Positions 24,901 through 37,867 are shown, counted from the first letter of the stretch. The stretch: DNA of 64,000 nt from Tenebrio molitor (GCF_963966145.1 NC_091048.1:19220001-19284000), one strand, 5' to 3'. Notes: generated from the letters alone by a model not told the origin. A program made the numbers and translations.

Positions 24901-27900
24901 TTTATTTTTGTTTTATTTTCACTCGTATCAATTTGTACGTAATCACATTGCGGCCGTCACAGTCGTTTTCTTTGCGGAAACCACGGCCGTGAAGGAAGTC
25001 CCACAGGATAAAGCCAATTAACCCCACTTCCTGTTTTAGGTAAAACTCTTTGCCAGTCATGTAAGAAAAAATGTTCCGGCGAGGTGCTCCGTGTCCAAGA
25101 CAAATACTTCCACACGCAGTGTTTCAAATGTAAGGTGTGTGGCAACTCCCTGGCCCAAGGTGGATTCTTCTCCAAAGACGGTGCTTATTATTGTACGGCC
25201 GATTATCAGCGCAATTTTGGTACGAAATGTGCGACCTGCCAGGATTACGTCGAGGGGGAGGTATTTTTGATTGTTTGTGGAAATTTTGCGGATTAAAAGG
25301 GTTGTTTTCAAGGTGGTCACCGCTTTGGGCAAGACTTACCACAAGAAATGCTTCACGTGCGATCGGTGTCGGCAACCGCCGCCCGACGAAAAAGTTACCT
25401 ACACGGGAAAAGAGGTACTCTGCCAGAAATGTGTTCAGATTCCGGTTAGGGACGGGACTCCTAAAACTAGCCCAACGACTAATCATGCCAATGGTAAGAT
25501 TGCGGTCAATTAATCAATTTTGTTGCAAGTGACTACTGTCCTCGATGCAACATGAGTCAGGCGCCTACATAGATGTTTATAGAGGAATTAGATCACATCG
25601 AAAATACATTCTCCTTTACGGTTTTCGAATTAAGACACGACCGATAATGGATTTTTTCCTGAGACATTGGTTATTTTTCGATTAAAAACGTACGAAAATG
25701 TGCTTTGATTAGCGAACGTCGAGACCGCGAGGATGTTCCATTTTAAGTTGATGAGGTTTCCGGCAGAAGATGAAACAAATTAAAAATCGGTACTCGGCTT
25801 TTATGGATCAATTATCAACCGGCAAACCGTCCAATTAAATCCGAAAATGAGTTTGTTTAATGAAAACCCACATTCTTCTTGAAAACATTTTCAATTAAGA
25901 TAATGATGGCGGATCCGCACTCGGTAAACGAATTCTGATACACATTTGCAACAGCTAATCGCTTTTAGCGTCGATAAACGTTGTCATCATCACTATAAAT
26001 AGCTTGACAAAATACGAGATACGATTATTTTTTAAATTTTTCGCGATATTACTCTCGCCGATGAACAATATGATGAGATCCGACGTTTCAGAATGTGCCG
26101 GCTGCGGCAAAGAACTGAGTGAAGGACAAGCTCTTGTTGCTTTGGATCAACAATGGCACATATGGTGTTTCCAGTGTGGCACTTGTGGTATCGTTTTACA
26201 CGGGGAGTACATGGGACGCAACGGGAAACCTTACTGTGAGAGAGATTACCAAAAACAATTCGGTATTAAGTGTGCATATTGCAACAGATATATCAGCGGG
26301 AAGGTATTACAGGTAAGATATCACAATGACGTTGCAAAGGAAATATATTTTTCGCAAAACCGAAATCTGTTTGTGTCAATTGTGTTTACAAATAATCTGG
26401 ACCCGTGCTGGAAATACTCATTTGCGGTTTCACCCACATCCATCGATTATTGTTTTCTCCAAGCTCGAAATATTCTTTCTAGACGACAGGAATTCGGTTT
26501 TAATGGAATTTGTAGCGGTATCTGTACGTTATCGAGGCTAGCTTAATGCGTTTCTCACCTGAGAGGTGTTTTTTCGCACTTCGGAATTTGAGAAACGAGT
26601 GGAATTCAAGACGATTCATTTACTTTTTTTATTCGTTTAGCGATGGTTCATCTTAATTGTGGAGAAAATTAATAAAATTTAATCTTGGCTGCTTAAAAGT
26701 ATTCAAAAAATTCCTCAAGTAGTTTGTGTTAAATTTTTAGAAATATTTGCTTAATTTGGAGCACGAATTAAAATCTAAGGGGGTCATTCACGAAACTCGG
26801 ACAATTTGCAAATCGTTAACGAAACGGCAAATATGTACAATGTTTCAACAAATATCAGTCATCATTAGTTTTGAATTTGCAATGTCTTATCGAGCCTTAC
26901 CGGGTTTCGAGAATGACCCCCGAAATAAACTAGGCCGAAATGGATTACCTAATGACTTATATGACAATCACTTCTCAGATTATTTTTGTGATTTTGATGA
27001 GACGATAAGCGGTAAATATGGTTTTAAAAAAAAATCTGTTTTTATCTTTCAACTCGGCACCAAACAAATATTTCCATGATCACGCTCTGCACAAAAACAG
27101 AAGCGGGACCAACATAATTGCAACGTCGGATTAAAAGCTGTTTCAGATAAAACAAAATTAACTGCAAATCGATTTTTTCGTAATAATAAAAATTTGTTTT
27201 TGTTTGTTTTGTTTTTACGGGGCACAATAAACATTTCTCTCATTCCATACGTCCGTTTTGCATTCACAATTGCAAGTGATATTGTTTGTGTGCGCATTTT
27301 CCTAATTAAAATTTTTATTTGCCGTGAATACACCTGCACGATGTTCGTTTTCATTGGCGGATCATCCATTCACTTCGATCGTCGATACCTGTGGCCATGT
27401 AGAAAGTAAAAGTTTTTTTTTATGTGCACACTTACCGGTTTCCCAAACAATTAACAAGAGGAAATTTTAAAATAGTTATGTTTGTTTTATGCAACGCTCG
27501 CCGGAATTACCAAATCTATATTCAAGGTTGCTGTTGTTTCATAATTGGAGAAAGTGAGTGTCTATTTTGACTGTGCCCATTATTCAATTTGAATGGATGA
27601 AAGTTAAATGAGAATAACCAGTGGTTATATGGGTGTTAACGTTGCGTTACGCTTACGCATCTCTTTAGGAATTATAATCTGAATCATCCTTACATCCTTT
27701 TTTTGTAAATTGTTGCGAAGGACGTTTTGGACACAAGTGGTTCGGATTTGTCAGCAATCATTTTTAAACCACTAATACTTGTGATGCTTTGGAGAAGAAA
27801 TGAATTGCTTCATTAGGCAGGTCAAGACACACAAGATAACAATCTTGTACGTGCAAGTGTCTTGTTTTCATCTTTTTATATCTTATGTTTGTGTTATATT

Positions 27901-30900
27901 CAGGTTAGCTGACGCAACGATATTGATCTGCCGTATTCCCGTTTTTTAACTGCATTAGCTTCAAGGGATACAAAATTATTTTATCCAATAAAAGCTGGGC
28001 ATCGTTGATTCATGCTGCGACGATAGAAAATCTTGTCTGCGACAGAGTCGAAGAAGTATTTCCTTCGCGATTTGAAAATAAATTCTACCAAATGTGATTT
28101 TGAACGCAACAAGTAATAATAACACTCGTATCAACACATCAATTAAGTAATTAATTTTTAACAACAAGCAACATGGAGAATAGATTTTTTCCACTTTATC
28201 ACATTCTATTTTGAATGTTATTGTAAGTTATTTTTAGTTGTGAGTCTGAAAAGTTTTAAAATAATTATATTTTGATCTCATGGTCATGTATGAGAGTAAT
28301 GGAAGAAAAACCCAAACTACTCGGTCGTTCCCGACAAGCAAGTCCGCCTATTATATTGTTTCATCATTACACACGTTAAATTTGAATGCATAAGCTTTTA
28401 ATGGGTAATTAGGCGAAGAACAGCGGTCATTTTTTCTGACGCATTTTCATGTTAAACTTTGAACTTTGCCTATTATTCTACATTGCTTATTATCATGCGT
28501 CATTTATTTTTTACGACAAACCAAGCACGAAGATGATGTTCTCCCCCTTGAATGTAGTGAGTTAATTGAAAGCGAGTTTCTGTTGACACAAATAGATTGA
28601 GGTCTTTTATTTAACCTTCCGGTGGTTGATCAGAAACAATTTTAGGCCGGTGATAACCACCATTTTCACCCGACTTGTGCGAGATGTACGAAATGCGGCG
28701 ATCCTTTCGGGGACGGCGAAGAAATGTACCTACAAGGTGGTGCGATTTGGCACCCACGGTGCGGTCCAGGTCCCACAGAAAACGGACAAATCCTCAACGG
28801 TTCCGGCGAACCCAACGGTCACTGCACCGACACCGACGCCTCCGTCAGAGAGTTCGACAGGATGAGTAGTTCTGGAGTAAGCGAAATGCAGGTAGTTTGC
28901 TAGTATACCTCGATATTTGTTTTTGGTGTTCGTTTCCCGTTGTAGTTGTTTTATTTTTTTGCATGGTATTTTACAGTTCTCCATGCGCTCTCGCACCCCT
29001 AGCTTGAATGGTTCGTTATACAGTCCCACAAGCATGTCTAATAGGAAGGTTTGTTTCATTTTATTTTACGTTTTATTGCTCGACACCCCGTCTAGTATTT
29101 TTTTTATTTAGTTTTGATTGCGTCGATCACGTTAAAACTGTCCACTCTTTCGCAGCATTACAGTTACCGAACACCTTCGCCGGGCTTGATATTGCGAGAC
29201 CACAACAAATCAGCGACTTTAGCCGACGATATATCCAGAATATACACTTATAGTTACCTCACAGAAGAACCAACTTTAGGATATTTACGCAGACCTATAG
29301 ATCCTTACGATAAAGCTCCCACTTCACCACATTTCCATAGGCCGACTTGTGAGTAAACAAATTCGATTGTCACTCCCGATTACATGAAGGAACAATTGCA
29401 GCGCAAAATTCTTTGCGGGGTAGTCAAAGCGGCAGTAGAAGATCTGGTTCTAGGTCGGCCATGAAAGTGCTCGTCGACTCGATCAGAAGCGAAACGCCTA
29501 GGCCTAAGTCACCTCACATGAATAACGAAGAACCAATAGAATTAGCACATTTCCCGGGCGCCAAGCCCCCACTGCCTGGAGAACCGCCAAAAATCGAAAG
29601 GGATGATTTCCCAGCTCCGCCATATCCTTACACAGATCCAGGTAAGTGTAAGCGTCGAAATGGCTGCAGTCAAGTTAATTAGAGTTGTTTACTAGAACGT
29701 CGAAAGCGGTGGTCAGATTCGTACAAAGGAGTCCCAGACTCCGACGAGGAGGAAGTCGACGGTTTAAGTCCCAAGGAAGTGGAAGACTTGAAACTAAAGA
29801 GGGAAGAAGAGGAATTGAGTAAAATTTCCAGCGGGATTGGGAAAGTGTTCTTAAAAAATGTACAAGACAGAGAGAAATTGAGACAATGGAAGGCTGCTCA
29901 CTTGGATCCTAGAAACGCGTCGAGGTATTAAAAGCAAAGGAAGAGTGACGGATTATTGTTAATCTGTGATTGTAGAACGCCATCTGCGAACAAAGAACCA
30001 CCGTATAGGCTGCGGTATGATAATCCGATCGGTGCAAGTCCGTCGAGGAACATGGACCATCCAAAACCTTTTGATGAAGACGAGTGCGACAGATCGTACA
30101 GCGCTCGTTCTTCAGTGGGACGTTCCACGGGATGGTCCGCTCCCAACTATAACGGTGAGTGCGCGAAAAAGAAAGCTAGAATTTACACAATCGTTCTTAT
30201 TTTAAATTAGATTCGAGCCGCGATACTGACATGGAGTGGGTGTTCGAGTATTTTTTGTTAGTAACATACATATTTCTTAGAAATGTAAATATTTACGTCA
30301 CCCGTAGCCATTTTATATTGGTCTTACTGAACACCGCGCGATTGGGCTGGATTAATTCAGGGGCACCCACGCACATGTCACTTCAGATTTGCAGATATTT
30401 AATTATCGAATTATCGTGATAACGAATAATAATTGAACTGTCAAAAACACGTGAAGAGTTGTTTAGCTATGTAGATAAAATCACCAGGGCCTCGAGATGT
30501 GTCTAATTTAAAATAAGAAGCCTGAGGGGACGTATAAGATTGTAAGAGTGTGTCGGACCTTTTCGCAATAAACAAACAAAATTAACAGAGTTTTTAGCTA
30601 CAATTGGCAGATAAATTCTAGAAAGGTGAGAGGTGAATGTGACTGGAATTATAAATAAAATACATAAATGAACTCTAATAAGGCATGTGATTAATTGTCT
30701 TGCAAACGTGATTTCCTAATAACAGAATTAATTGAGAGAATTTTTGATAGGGAGAAGTGTAAATATGATTTTTTGCTAGTAACAATCACGATATAATTTT
30801 TCAATAGCTTTAGAGGCAGCTAGCTCATAGTTGTATTTGATTTTATTAGTCACAGTTCTTGCATGGATTTGCTTTATAAATAGCAACGATTTTATTATTA

Positions 30901-33642
30901 TTTTGCATATTATTATTTTGCGTGTTGTACAGTAGTCTCATCTTTACGAAGTGTCCCTAGACCAGGTTACGGGTTAAAATCGTCGACCTTGCCTGCAAGA
31001 AACGGATACGTAAGTAACAACATTGATCTGTTATAAGTCGAGACGTTTTAAAATTATTCGTCACCGAACAATTTTAAGACGTCTGCCGAAAACACATCTT
31101 TAACATGCGGTCTCACTTTTTCTCATTTCTGTTTCCGTCATTGTACCATTGTATTTTCACTTTCCCTTTGCTATGCAGTTGTGAGTGCTCTGCGACATGT
31201 TCCTAAGCCAGGTTATGGTTTGGCGCCACGATCTCATACATTCAGTTCTTCTGCGGGTAGCTATCCTCAAATTCCTGTAAGTCTGAAGCTCGGCATGCTT
31301 TGAGTAAAACAGAGTAATTGAACGGTGTCGAATTCTCTTCGACGCTTGACTAGAGGGTGAGCTGGTTAAAAGAATCGACGTCATTTTGTTCGATGCAAAA
31401 AATTCAAAACGCGAATTTTCAATTGAAATGAAACATGGAAAGTTAATTTGTGCTGCTCAGAAGATTCTCTTCAGCTGACTCACGGTGGCTAGAAATCAGA
31501 TTGAGACATACTCAGCTTTTCATTGTACAACAATGCATTGTGCTTACTCAAGAATATTCAATCAGTGTGAAAAAAAAAACGATTTTTTTTTGTCAGAACC
31601 TTCTTTTTCTTTTCTTTTGAGTAAAGACGTTTTATTGTATTGAGTGAGAACAAATTTGATTAAATTCTCTCTCGGTGTAGTTAAGAAAAGAAGTGAATAT
31701 TTGTTGGTTGAATATTTTTGAGCCCATTGTAAGAGTACATTCCATCCTTCGTGCCACGACTTCGCTTGCAAATGCCTGAAAATAGTAATCTCTTCGATCG
31801 TTCCGTTCATTATTTGCACATTCATGTCCTGTCATCGTGTACTTATTCTCATCGCATGTTATGTGTGTTTTTTTGATGAAAATAAAGAAAACCAACAAGG
31901 AAATTGAGGATGTTTAATTACGATTAATAATTCACAGGGTGATTATTCGTTTAGCGGAATGGGTGCTAAAACGCATAGCACTGACTTCAGTTGTGGAAAA
32001 TCGGATAGTAAGTATCACACAGTTATTAGTAGTATCTGGCTTAAGCAGCTTGTTTTACACCGTATACGAAATTGAGAGGCAAAACCACAAGACATTTGCG
32101 ACAAGACAGTACCTGTAGTGGGGTGTGGGTCGCCATCCAGTACTTTTAATCTGTAAAGTGGTGAATCACTCTGGGACGGAGCCAAATTGATGCTTTTCTC
32201 GACACGAAATTTTAACTCTTAATCTCTTGAGTATTTTTGATGCTGCTTACTTCTTTTTGGTTTTTCCGAGACAGTATTAGCTTTTTGCATGACGTTTAGC
32301 GCCGATCGGAAATTTTCGTAAAACACGAAAAAATCTCACGTTCCATTTCTACGAAATTGTTAGTCCAAATTTTATTTTCTCCAATGTTTTACAAGCTAGA
32401 ATGTTAAGTTAATGCTTTTTCTTCAGTTTCCACTGGATCCATCACGGATGTTGAAAGACGTGCTCTGGTATGTAAATAATGCTTTATCTAACTTTGTTGT
32501 ACATCGCCCAGAATAACCGCTTTTTTTTAAATTAACCGGTCAAGATGGTTGTGTACACTAAAAGCATACACTTTTTCCTCTGTTCAATACACTTTTTCTT
32601 TATTTTTATTTACCTTTGGTTTATTTAGGGGTGAAGGTAAACTCTGTAATCGCTAGGAATTGGCTGTGGTACACAATAAGCAACAAAATTATATTTTGTT
32701 ATCCAAAAATAGACAACATGTAGTGTATTTTTTGTTGTACTGTAGTAATCGTACTGTGGAGAGAGTAAATATGTATAAGTCACTGTGAAGAAAATTCCTA
32801 GCATCTTACTTAAAACGAAAGGCCAGCTTAAATACTTAGACACGTGACTCAAAAAAGGAGACGTAGACTTTCATTTTTAAGCAGCCACAGGCCAGTTCCA
32901 AGTTTACGTCGAACTTTTTTGAAGAAACAGGAATAATTACGTATTTTCACTTGTCAAAATGTTTTGTTGCGCTACAAATCAACTGTGTCTTTCCTTCAGA
33001 GCTTATTGTTAACGTTGAGGCAGTGTTTAGAGTTTCAGTTTCAAAGTTGAGCTTTGGTGTAGGATAAACTTTGTTCATTCAGTGGTGGTGATGGTTATTT
33101 GTCAATGTTGTGTCGTTTTAATTGTGTCGAAACTAATTGTTCTTGGTGAAATTAGAATTCAGAAATGCCCGTGTCCACGACGTACATGGGAGGTCTAGGA
33201 CGTTACCCGGGCGGGTACTCATCACAAGTACGACGATCCCTTCCAAACATGGCCCACACAATGCTAATCAACGAGCCAGCCAAAATTTACCCTTACCACT
33301 TACTTGTGATCACTAATTACAGACTGCCTGCAGATGTTGATAGATGTAATCTTGAGGTAATGCAATGATTTAAAGTAGCCACAATTTAGAAACAGTGAAA
33401 GTAATAATAATCGCGTAGATAATGAGAAGCAGTTTTCTGTACCAGAAGTTTTATTAAAAAATTACTTTCACTCGCTATGTGGACATTATTGTCCTACCTA
33501 CATGATCTGAAATGTTTTTGTTTTGCAGAGACATCTGTCGGATGTAGAATTCGATGCGCTTTTCCAAATATCAAGAACGGATTTTTACAGATTGCCACAA
33601 TGGCGTAGGAATGAACTAAAACGTAGAGCTCGCTTATTTTAA
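18924..33642 (+). CDS. Unc-115: Unc-115 / actin-binding LIM protein (abLIM)
   Basis: Cytoskeletal adaptor linking actin to Rac and guidance signalling in axons (known for the family). Exons: 18924-19074, 25040-25260, 25313-25493, 26092-26312, 28646-28891, 28977-29048, 29156-29348, 29402-29641, 29696-29924, 29976-30154, then either 30933-31009 or 31179-31276, then 31938-32007, 32427-32467, 33156-33356, 33529-33642. All phases agree; with the first alternative exon the protein is 811 aa. Order: a lysine-rich N-terminus; four LIM domains (LIM1 from CQSCKKKCSGEV, LIM2 from CATCQDYVEGE, LIM3 from CAGCGKELSEG, LIM4 from CAYCNRYISG) with their Cys/His ligands; a long Ser/Pro-rich middle; and a C-terminal villin headpiece ending NELKRRARLF. 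ATG 18,924 is the first in frame. Intron 1 is 6 kb and rich in repeats. Confidence 0.95.
21435..22095. mobile_element. Fold-back repeat: two inverted copies of a MITE, arms about 295 bp
   Basis: The left arm (21,435-21,731) is almost the reverse complement of the right arm (21,803-22,095). The outer ends read GTACTATGGCGGACAATAA and its complement, with TA on each side. The 71-bp spacer ends with a third copy of the terminal repeat (21,772-21,802), so the structure is one full 368-bp element (21,435-21,802) abutting an inverted, partial second copy. No coding content. A further decayed piece lies at about 22,365-22,395. Confidence 0.85.
22567..22944 (-). pseudogene. N-terminal fragment of a mariner-like transposase
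   Basis: The minus-strand translation starts MAFTNLEKTDMTLIYSEARG, with a later HTH-like stretch (EIENQSRTSTRRLVNHLGVS), as in the DUF4817 helix-turn-helix leader of insect mariner-like transposases. It has an internal stop after the first 40 or so codons and a frame change, and no catalytic DDD/E domain follows. A dead fragment. Confidence 0.65.
23246..23625. mobile_element. Cluster of nested MITEs with GGGGYGTATTCTGTAA ends
   Basis: Terminal motifs of the type GGGGCGTATTCTGTAA occur in plus orientation at about 23,246, 23,342 and 23,393, and inverted at about 23,518 and 23,610. The interior is repeated TTTAAAATTTAGCG-type sequence. The pattern suggests several insertions of one family into itself. 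Confidence 0.7.
24073..24412. mobile_element. Non-autonomous Tc1-like element, 340 bp
   Basis: Terminal inverted repeats CAGTTGCGGCCGTTGAAA flanked by TA on both sides (24,071-24,072 and 24,413-24,414). Inside, a 31-codon plus-strand frame starts MPQFSDLQKCVRLRDGVSIR (from about 24,224). It resembles the N-terminal helix-turn-helix of Tc1 transposases and then stops. It is probably an internally deleted Tc1 element. Confidence 0.75.
26313..28645. other. Unc-115 intron between LIM3/4 exons
   Basis: A 2.3-kb intron that interrupts LIM4 after KVLQ. No exon-like or repeat structure was recognised. Confidence 0.7.
30933..31009 (+). other. Unc-115 alternative exon, version A (77 nt)
   Basis: Encodes VVSSLRSVPRPGYGL and a short tail. 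It follows a TTGTACAG acceptor, ends before GTAAGT, enters in phase 1 and leaves in phase 0. It is paralogous to the next exon (VVSALRHVPKPGYGL). Joining both exons puts TGA at the second codon of version B, so only one can be used per transcript. Confidence 0.85.
31179..31276 (+). other. Unc-115 alternative exon, version B (98 nt)
   Basis: Encodes VVSALRHVPKPGYGL followed by a Ser-rich tail ending in QIP. It has a strong pyrimidine tract and ATGCAG acceptor, and a GTAAGT donor. Same phases as version A (in 1, out 0), so it replaces that exon without shifting frame. Confidence 0.85.
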
Positions 33643-34748
33643 ACTCTCCATATTCATGTGCTTCTCTATCTTCAAAGTCATAGATATCGCTGCTTTGTGA
33701 GTGCTATTAAAAGTCATCACGCTAAGGGCTGCTATTCACTCGGCAATTTGTAAAAAATACTTTTTTTTTTTAATGTAACGGTTCCTTCTATTGTTGTCTT
33801 TTTGTGTTACTATGTAGGGTTATGTTTTACTGACTGGATCATTCTTCGCCATAGCATAAGTCGGTTTTTTTTTTCAAATTGTTGACTTAAGTGCTAAAAA
33901 TAGGTAGCTCCATGTTTCTCTTAGATTTTCAAACAGAATTTTATTTGAATTGTAGATTAAATCAATATTTTTCTACTGATTGATTTCATTTTAGTAGTTT
34001 ATTATTGGTAATAAATAATAAATTGAAAAAAATCCCAAAATTAACGACAAAAATTTTCTAATCTTGCAACAGATTGGCTATATTAAGAGATTGATATTTT
34101 TTCTATAGGATAAGTGTAACGATTAGATAGTGCTAAGATATAGTTAAAGTTTATTATTTAAAAAATGGCATTTAGATTGCTTTAATTATATAATAATTAT
34201 TGCTTTGGGCTAGTCGTATATTCTTTTGTACAATTTGTTAGTGCTGTCATATGGACTTGTGGTGTACCTTAAGGTCTTATTTCTGGTATATTATTTAACA
34301 CTAAAGAATTTATTAAAGTTTTATTTACCCAGAGCAAGCAGAAATCAAATTTAATAAGTTCTTTAGCAAGCCTCTAAATAATGGAAAATGTACACATTTT
34401 TCTTTTCAGCTGCAATAATAATATGTTTACATTGTTAAAATTATTTATTTATTCTCTTAAAATAACAATTTTAAAGCTTTAGGTATGTAAGATTTGTTAA
34501 TAATTGCTCTGATGAATAAAAGAACAATAAGATCATGATTTTGTTGTTTTTACCCTAAAATTCACATTTTTTTTTTACAACTGAATGATGTGTGGACACA
34601 TACCTAGTGATTTAACTAGAACATACCTACGTGAATGAATTGATTACCTTATAAATAAAATTCTTACACATTTTACATCAATACTTTGCATTAAAAATTA
34701 AAATATAAAAATTATATAAAGCTACTTTATCTTAAATTGTAAAAAGAA
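33643..34748. other. Unc-115 3' untranslated region and intergenic DNA
   Basis: Very AT-rich. AATAAA signals on the plus strand at 34,010-34,015 and 34,515-34,520 are candidate polyadenylation sites for Unc-115. The convergent ELOF1 gene ends at 34,749. Nothing else was recognised. Confidence 0.5.
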
Positions 34749-35095
34749 TTAATTTGCAGATTCACAAGCATCGATCCAATCATTATACACATCCACAGGT
34801 TCCGATAAGAAGTTGATGGTCGTCTGAAAGTCTTCTAGACACACCCGACACGTTATTCGTGCCGTATTTCTACCCTTATCCCTACAAATGACTTATTAAT
34901 AAAGACGACATAACCTCAATTTTTACAAAACAACAATTTACGGATTACATAATATCTTAAACTTTAATCATTTACTTACATTTTAACATCACACGACTTT
35001 TCGTGATTACAAAAGGGGCAATTAAATTGCTGATCTAAGGGTTCGGTTGCTTTTCTTTTCGGTGCTGGTTTTCTTTTGGACTTTCTTCTTCCCAT
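34749..35095 (-). CDS. Elof1: Transcription elongation factor 1 homolog (ELOF1 / Elf1)
   Basis: Small zinc-binding factor that travels with RNA polymerase II and helps elongation and transcription-coupled repair (known). Two exons, 34980-35095 and 34749-34881, joined through AT|G, give 82 aa, close to the 83 aa of vertebrate ELOF1. The basic N-terminus MGRRKSKRKPAPKRK is diagnostic. Two Cys pairs (CPFC and CRVC) ligate zinc. The C-terminus DVYNDWIDACE is typical of the family. It is convergent with Unc-115 and divergent from eIF2B gamma (1.2 kb apart). The gene is too short to stand out as an open frame. Confidence 0.96.
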
Positions 35096-35333
35096 GATTC
35101 ACTTTTGTGTTTAAATTAAATTAACTAATGAAACAGACGAAAGGAACGACTCAATTTTTATGCACTTGTACGTTTTGTTCATCACAAAACATCTAGGAAA
35201 ACATCCACAACACCAAAACAATTTTCGGCTGATATTTTTGACAGCTAAACAATCAAAATCAAGGTACAACAGTAAGGTGGTCACACATTACCTACTTGGT
35301 GATCTGTGAAGGTGGTTTCACTAAACACTGCTA

Positions 35334-35657
35334 CTCTCGTGTCAAAAATGGATTACTCCCTAGGATTTAGGGATATTCGTTACTAGGTTGCCATAAATTT
35401 GGTTATGTTGGAGACTATGGGTTTCTGGTGACAAACAAAAGATATCCCAAAAATGTAAGACAGCAGATTAATTGTAACAGTTGCAAATGACTAATTTCTC
35501 GCTACGTGATAGATGTTTTTTCGTTTCACAATCAATTTTGGTTACTGGCGGCATATTTATTTGGATTTAATCTCTCAATTCAAAGTAACCAACCTTAGGC
35601 ATTCAAAATAACTTTTGAAAATTCTAGTTACACACAACATGAAAAACGTTATTTCCT
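35334..35657. mobile_element. Partial copy of a MITE with CTCTCGTGTCAAAAATGG end
   Basis: Matches, in inverted orientation, the full-length element at 38,518-38,906. One end (CTCTCGTGTCAAAAATGG) is intact and preceded by TA. The other end has diverged or been lost. It sits between ELOF1 and eIF2B gamma, upstream of both. Confidence 0.75.
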
Positions 35658-36336
35658 TATAGAGTTAAAAAATGACACTAATTCAACGGACAGATCATTT
35701 TTTAACACACGAAAACATTACTAGGTCCGACGTCGTCTGAATAAATCTTGAAAGGAACTCATACATAAAACACATGAATGAGATTTCAAATAGAATTTAT
35801 AAACACAGATTTACATAATTTGTTCCAAGTAGACAAAGTAAGTGAGCAGTAGAAGGGTAGTGATTAGACTGAAATTTACTTTAGCAGTTAGTTAACTTAA
35901 CTATAGTTAATTAGTTTAGTTTAAGTATGACCTACATCCGTCGCGTACACCTTCGTATCTATGCATGGCACTTTAATTTGTTTTATGTTAGTAATGCCAA
36001 ATAAAGAAAAATAAAAATTGTTAAAAATTTTACGTTCTCATATCTGTTAAGAGCTTTCAATAATATTTATTAATAGAAGTGTAGAAATGTTTATTAAATA
36101 AATTAGATATTCTACAGCCATATTAAATTTCAGTCATTGCGTTTCAAGTATTACGCGGTTGGTGACCATGCAACTTCACAAATTTTGTTACATATACACA
36201 TAACCTAACAAATTGCGTGCGTTTGTTCTAATTTGTGCAATAATTCACAATTATAAATAGGTATTACACTTCAGTTTACGACTGAGATTCAAATTCGGTA
36301 TCCACTTAGGCCTGTGGAAAGTCAAAACAAGGTAAA

Positions 36337-37867
36337 ATGACGTTGCAAGTAGAATTCCAAGCTGTTGTCCTAGCAGCTGGAAAAGGTTCTCGTATGCCAG
36401 AAATCACTTCAGGAAAGCCCAAATGTTTGCTTCCCGTGGGTACAAAACCTCTAGTGTGGTATCCATTATACAAACTGCAGCAGTCTGGATTTACAGGTTC
36501 ATAATTAAGTCATGATCTATTTGAAATTTTGTCCTACTTATAAATATTTCAGATGTAATTCTAGTAGTGTTAGAAAATCATAAAAGTGACGTTCAAAATG
36601 CTCTCGATAAAACCGATCTAGAAATAAAGATTGATTATTTTACAATCAACGGAAAAGAAGATTTTGGTACTGCAGATTCTTTACGGATGCTTCATGATCG
36701 CTTAAAATCGGACGTTCTCGTCGTCTCGTGTGATTTTATAACTGACTTTAATCTAAAAAGCGTTTTAGATACGTTTCGAATGCATGATGCGTCAGTCACT
36801 TCGTTATTTTTCCATCAACAACCTGGAGATAATTTAACAGTTCCTGGACCTAAATCAAAACATAAACCTGAGCGCGATTTAGTCGGAATCGATACACAAA
36901 CAAACAGATTAGTATTTTTAGCTTCAGCTAGCGACTTTGAGGGCGAACTCGCTCTACCTCGGTCACTACTGAAGAAACATACACATATTAAACTGTACAG
37001 CAATCTCATTGACTCACACATTTATGTTTTAAGAAACTGGGTTATTAAATATTTAAACAGCCAACCAAATTTTTCTACTATAAAAGGCGAGCTTTTACCG
37101 CATATTGTCAAAAAACAATTGTCCAAACCTCCCAAAAAACCTGAAGGGAAGTCAGTTGCGAGCAAATGCGATAGCGAGGACATTTTTAATTACGCGAAAG
37201 AGGACGACTACAGTGTCGAAATTAGAGAAGCGTCGTCTTACAGTGACCACAGTGGCGATCTTAAGCCAATTTACCACGGCGATAGCATTCGTTGTTACGC
37301 CGTACTCGCCTCTAAAGATTACATCGGAGTTAGATTAAATACTTTGCCCACATACTGGGCGATAAATAATACAGTACGAATTTTATTTTTTCCTGTTTTT
37401 GTTTATTTACTGCATGTTTTACGTTGTAGGTCAACGAAAAGTGGGATAGCATAACTAGCGGGTTAACTCTAGTGTTGAAACATCCCAAGACAGAGAATAA
37501 ATCTTCGCAAGTTGATGATAAATGTGTTATTTGGGAAGGAGCCAAATTGCATGAGAAGACGTCGTTTAAAAATTCGACAATTGGGGCCAATACTGAAATC
37601 TGCAGCTTCTCTCGCGTTTTCAACAGTATTATCATGAATAACGTGACCATAAAAGAAAAGTTTGCTTGGTTTCAAGTTGTTTTGTGTAGATGAAGACAGT
37701 TAATTTTTAGGGTCGCTCTTGAAAACTGTATTGTTTCTGATGGGGTTATCATTGAGTCTGGATGTCAGATTAAGGGATGTTTGATTGGTAGCAATCATTC
37801 AGTGCCCGAAAATTCTGAACATAATCAAGAAGTTCTCACAGATTCTGATCGACTGATGGAGTTCTAA
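36337..37867 (+). CDS. eIF2Bgamma: Translation initiation factor eIF2B subunit gamma
   Basis: Part of the eIF2B guanine-nucleotide exchange complex that recharges eIF2 (known). Four exons: 36337-36496, 36553-37373, 37430-37659, 37711-37867; all phases agree, giving 455 aa (human 452). The N-terminal nucleotidyltransferase-like domain carries VVLAAGKGSRMPE and GKPKCLLPVG. The C-terminus (from about residue 340) shows hexapeptide repeats of a left-handed beta helix (for example VIWEGAKLHEKT, STIGANTEI, CIVSDGVIIESG). Start: the first ATG of exon 1, matching the family start. AATAAA occurs 33 bases after the stop. Confidence 0.96.

Larger units (their letters stand above)
19075..25039. other. 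Unc-115 intron 1
   Basis: A 6-kb intron between the charged N-terminal exon and LIM1. It holds the fold-back element at 21,435-22,095, a mariner fragment (22,567-22,944), a MITE cluster (23,246-23,625) and a Tc1-type MITE (24,073-24,412). A single mariner-like end (starting ACAGGGTGAGTC) is at about 24,633 with no partner found. The rest shows nothing recognisable. Confidence 0.8.
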
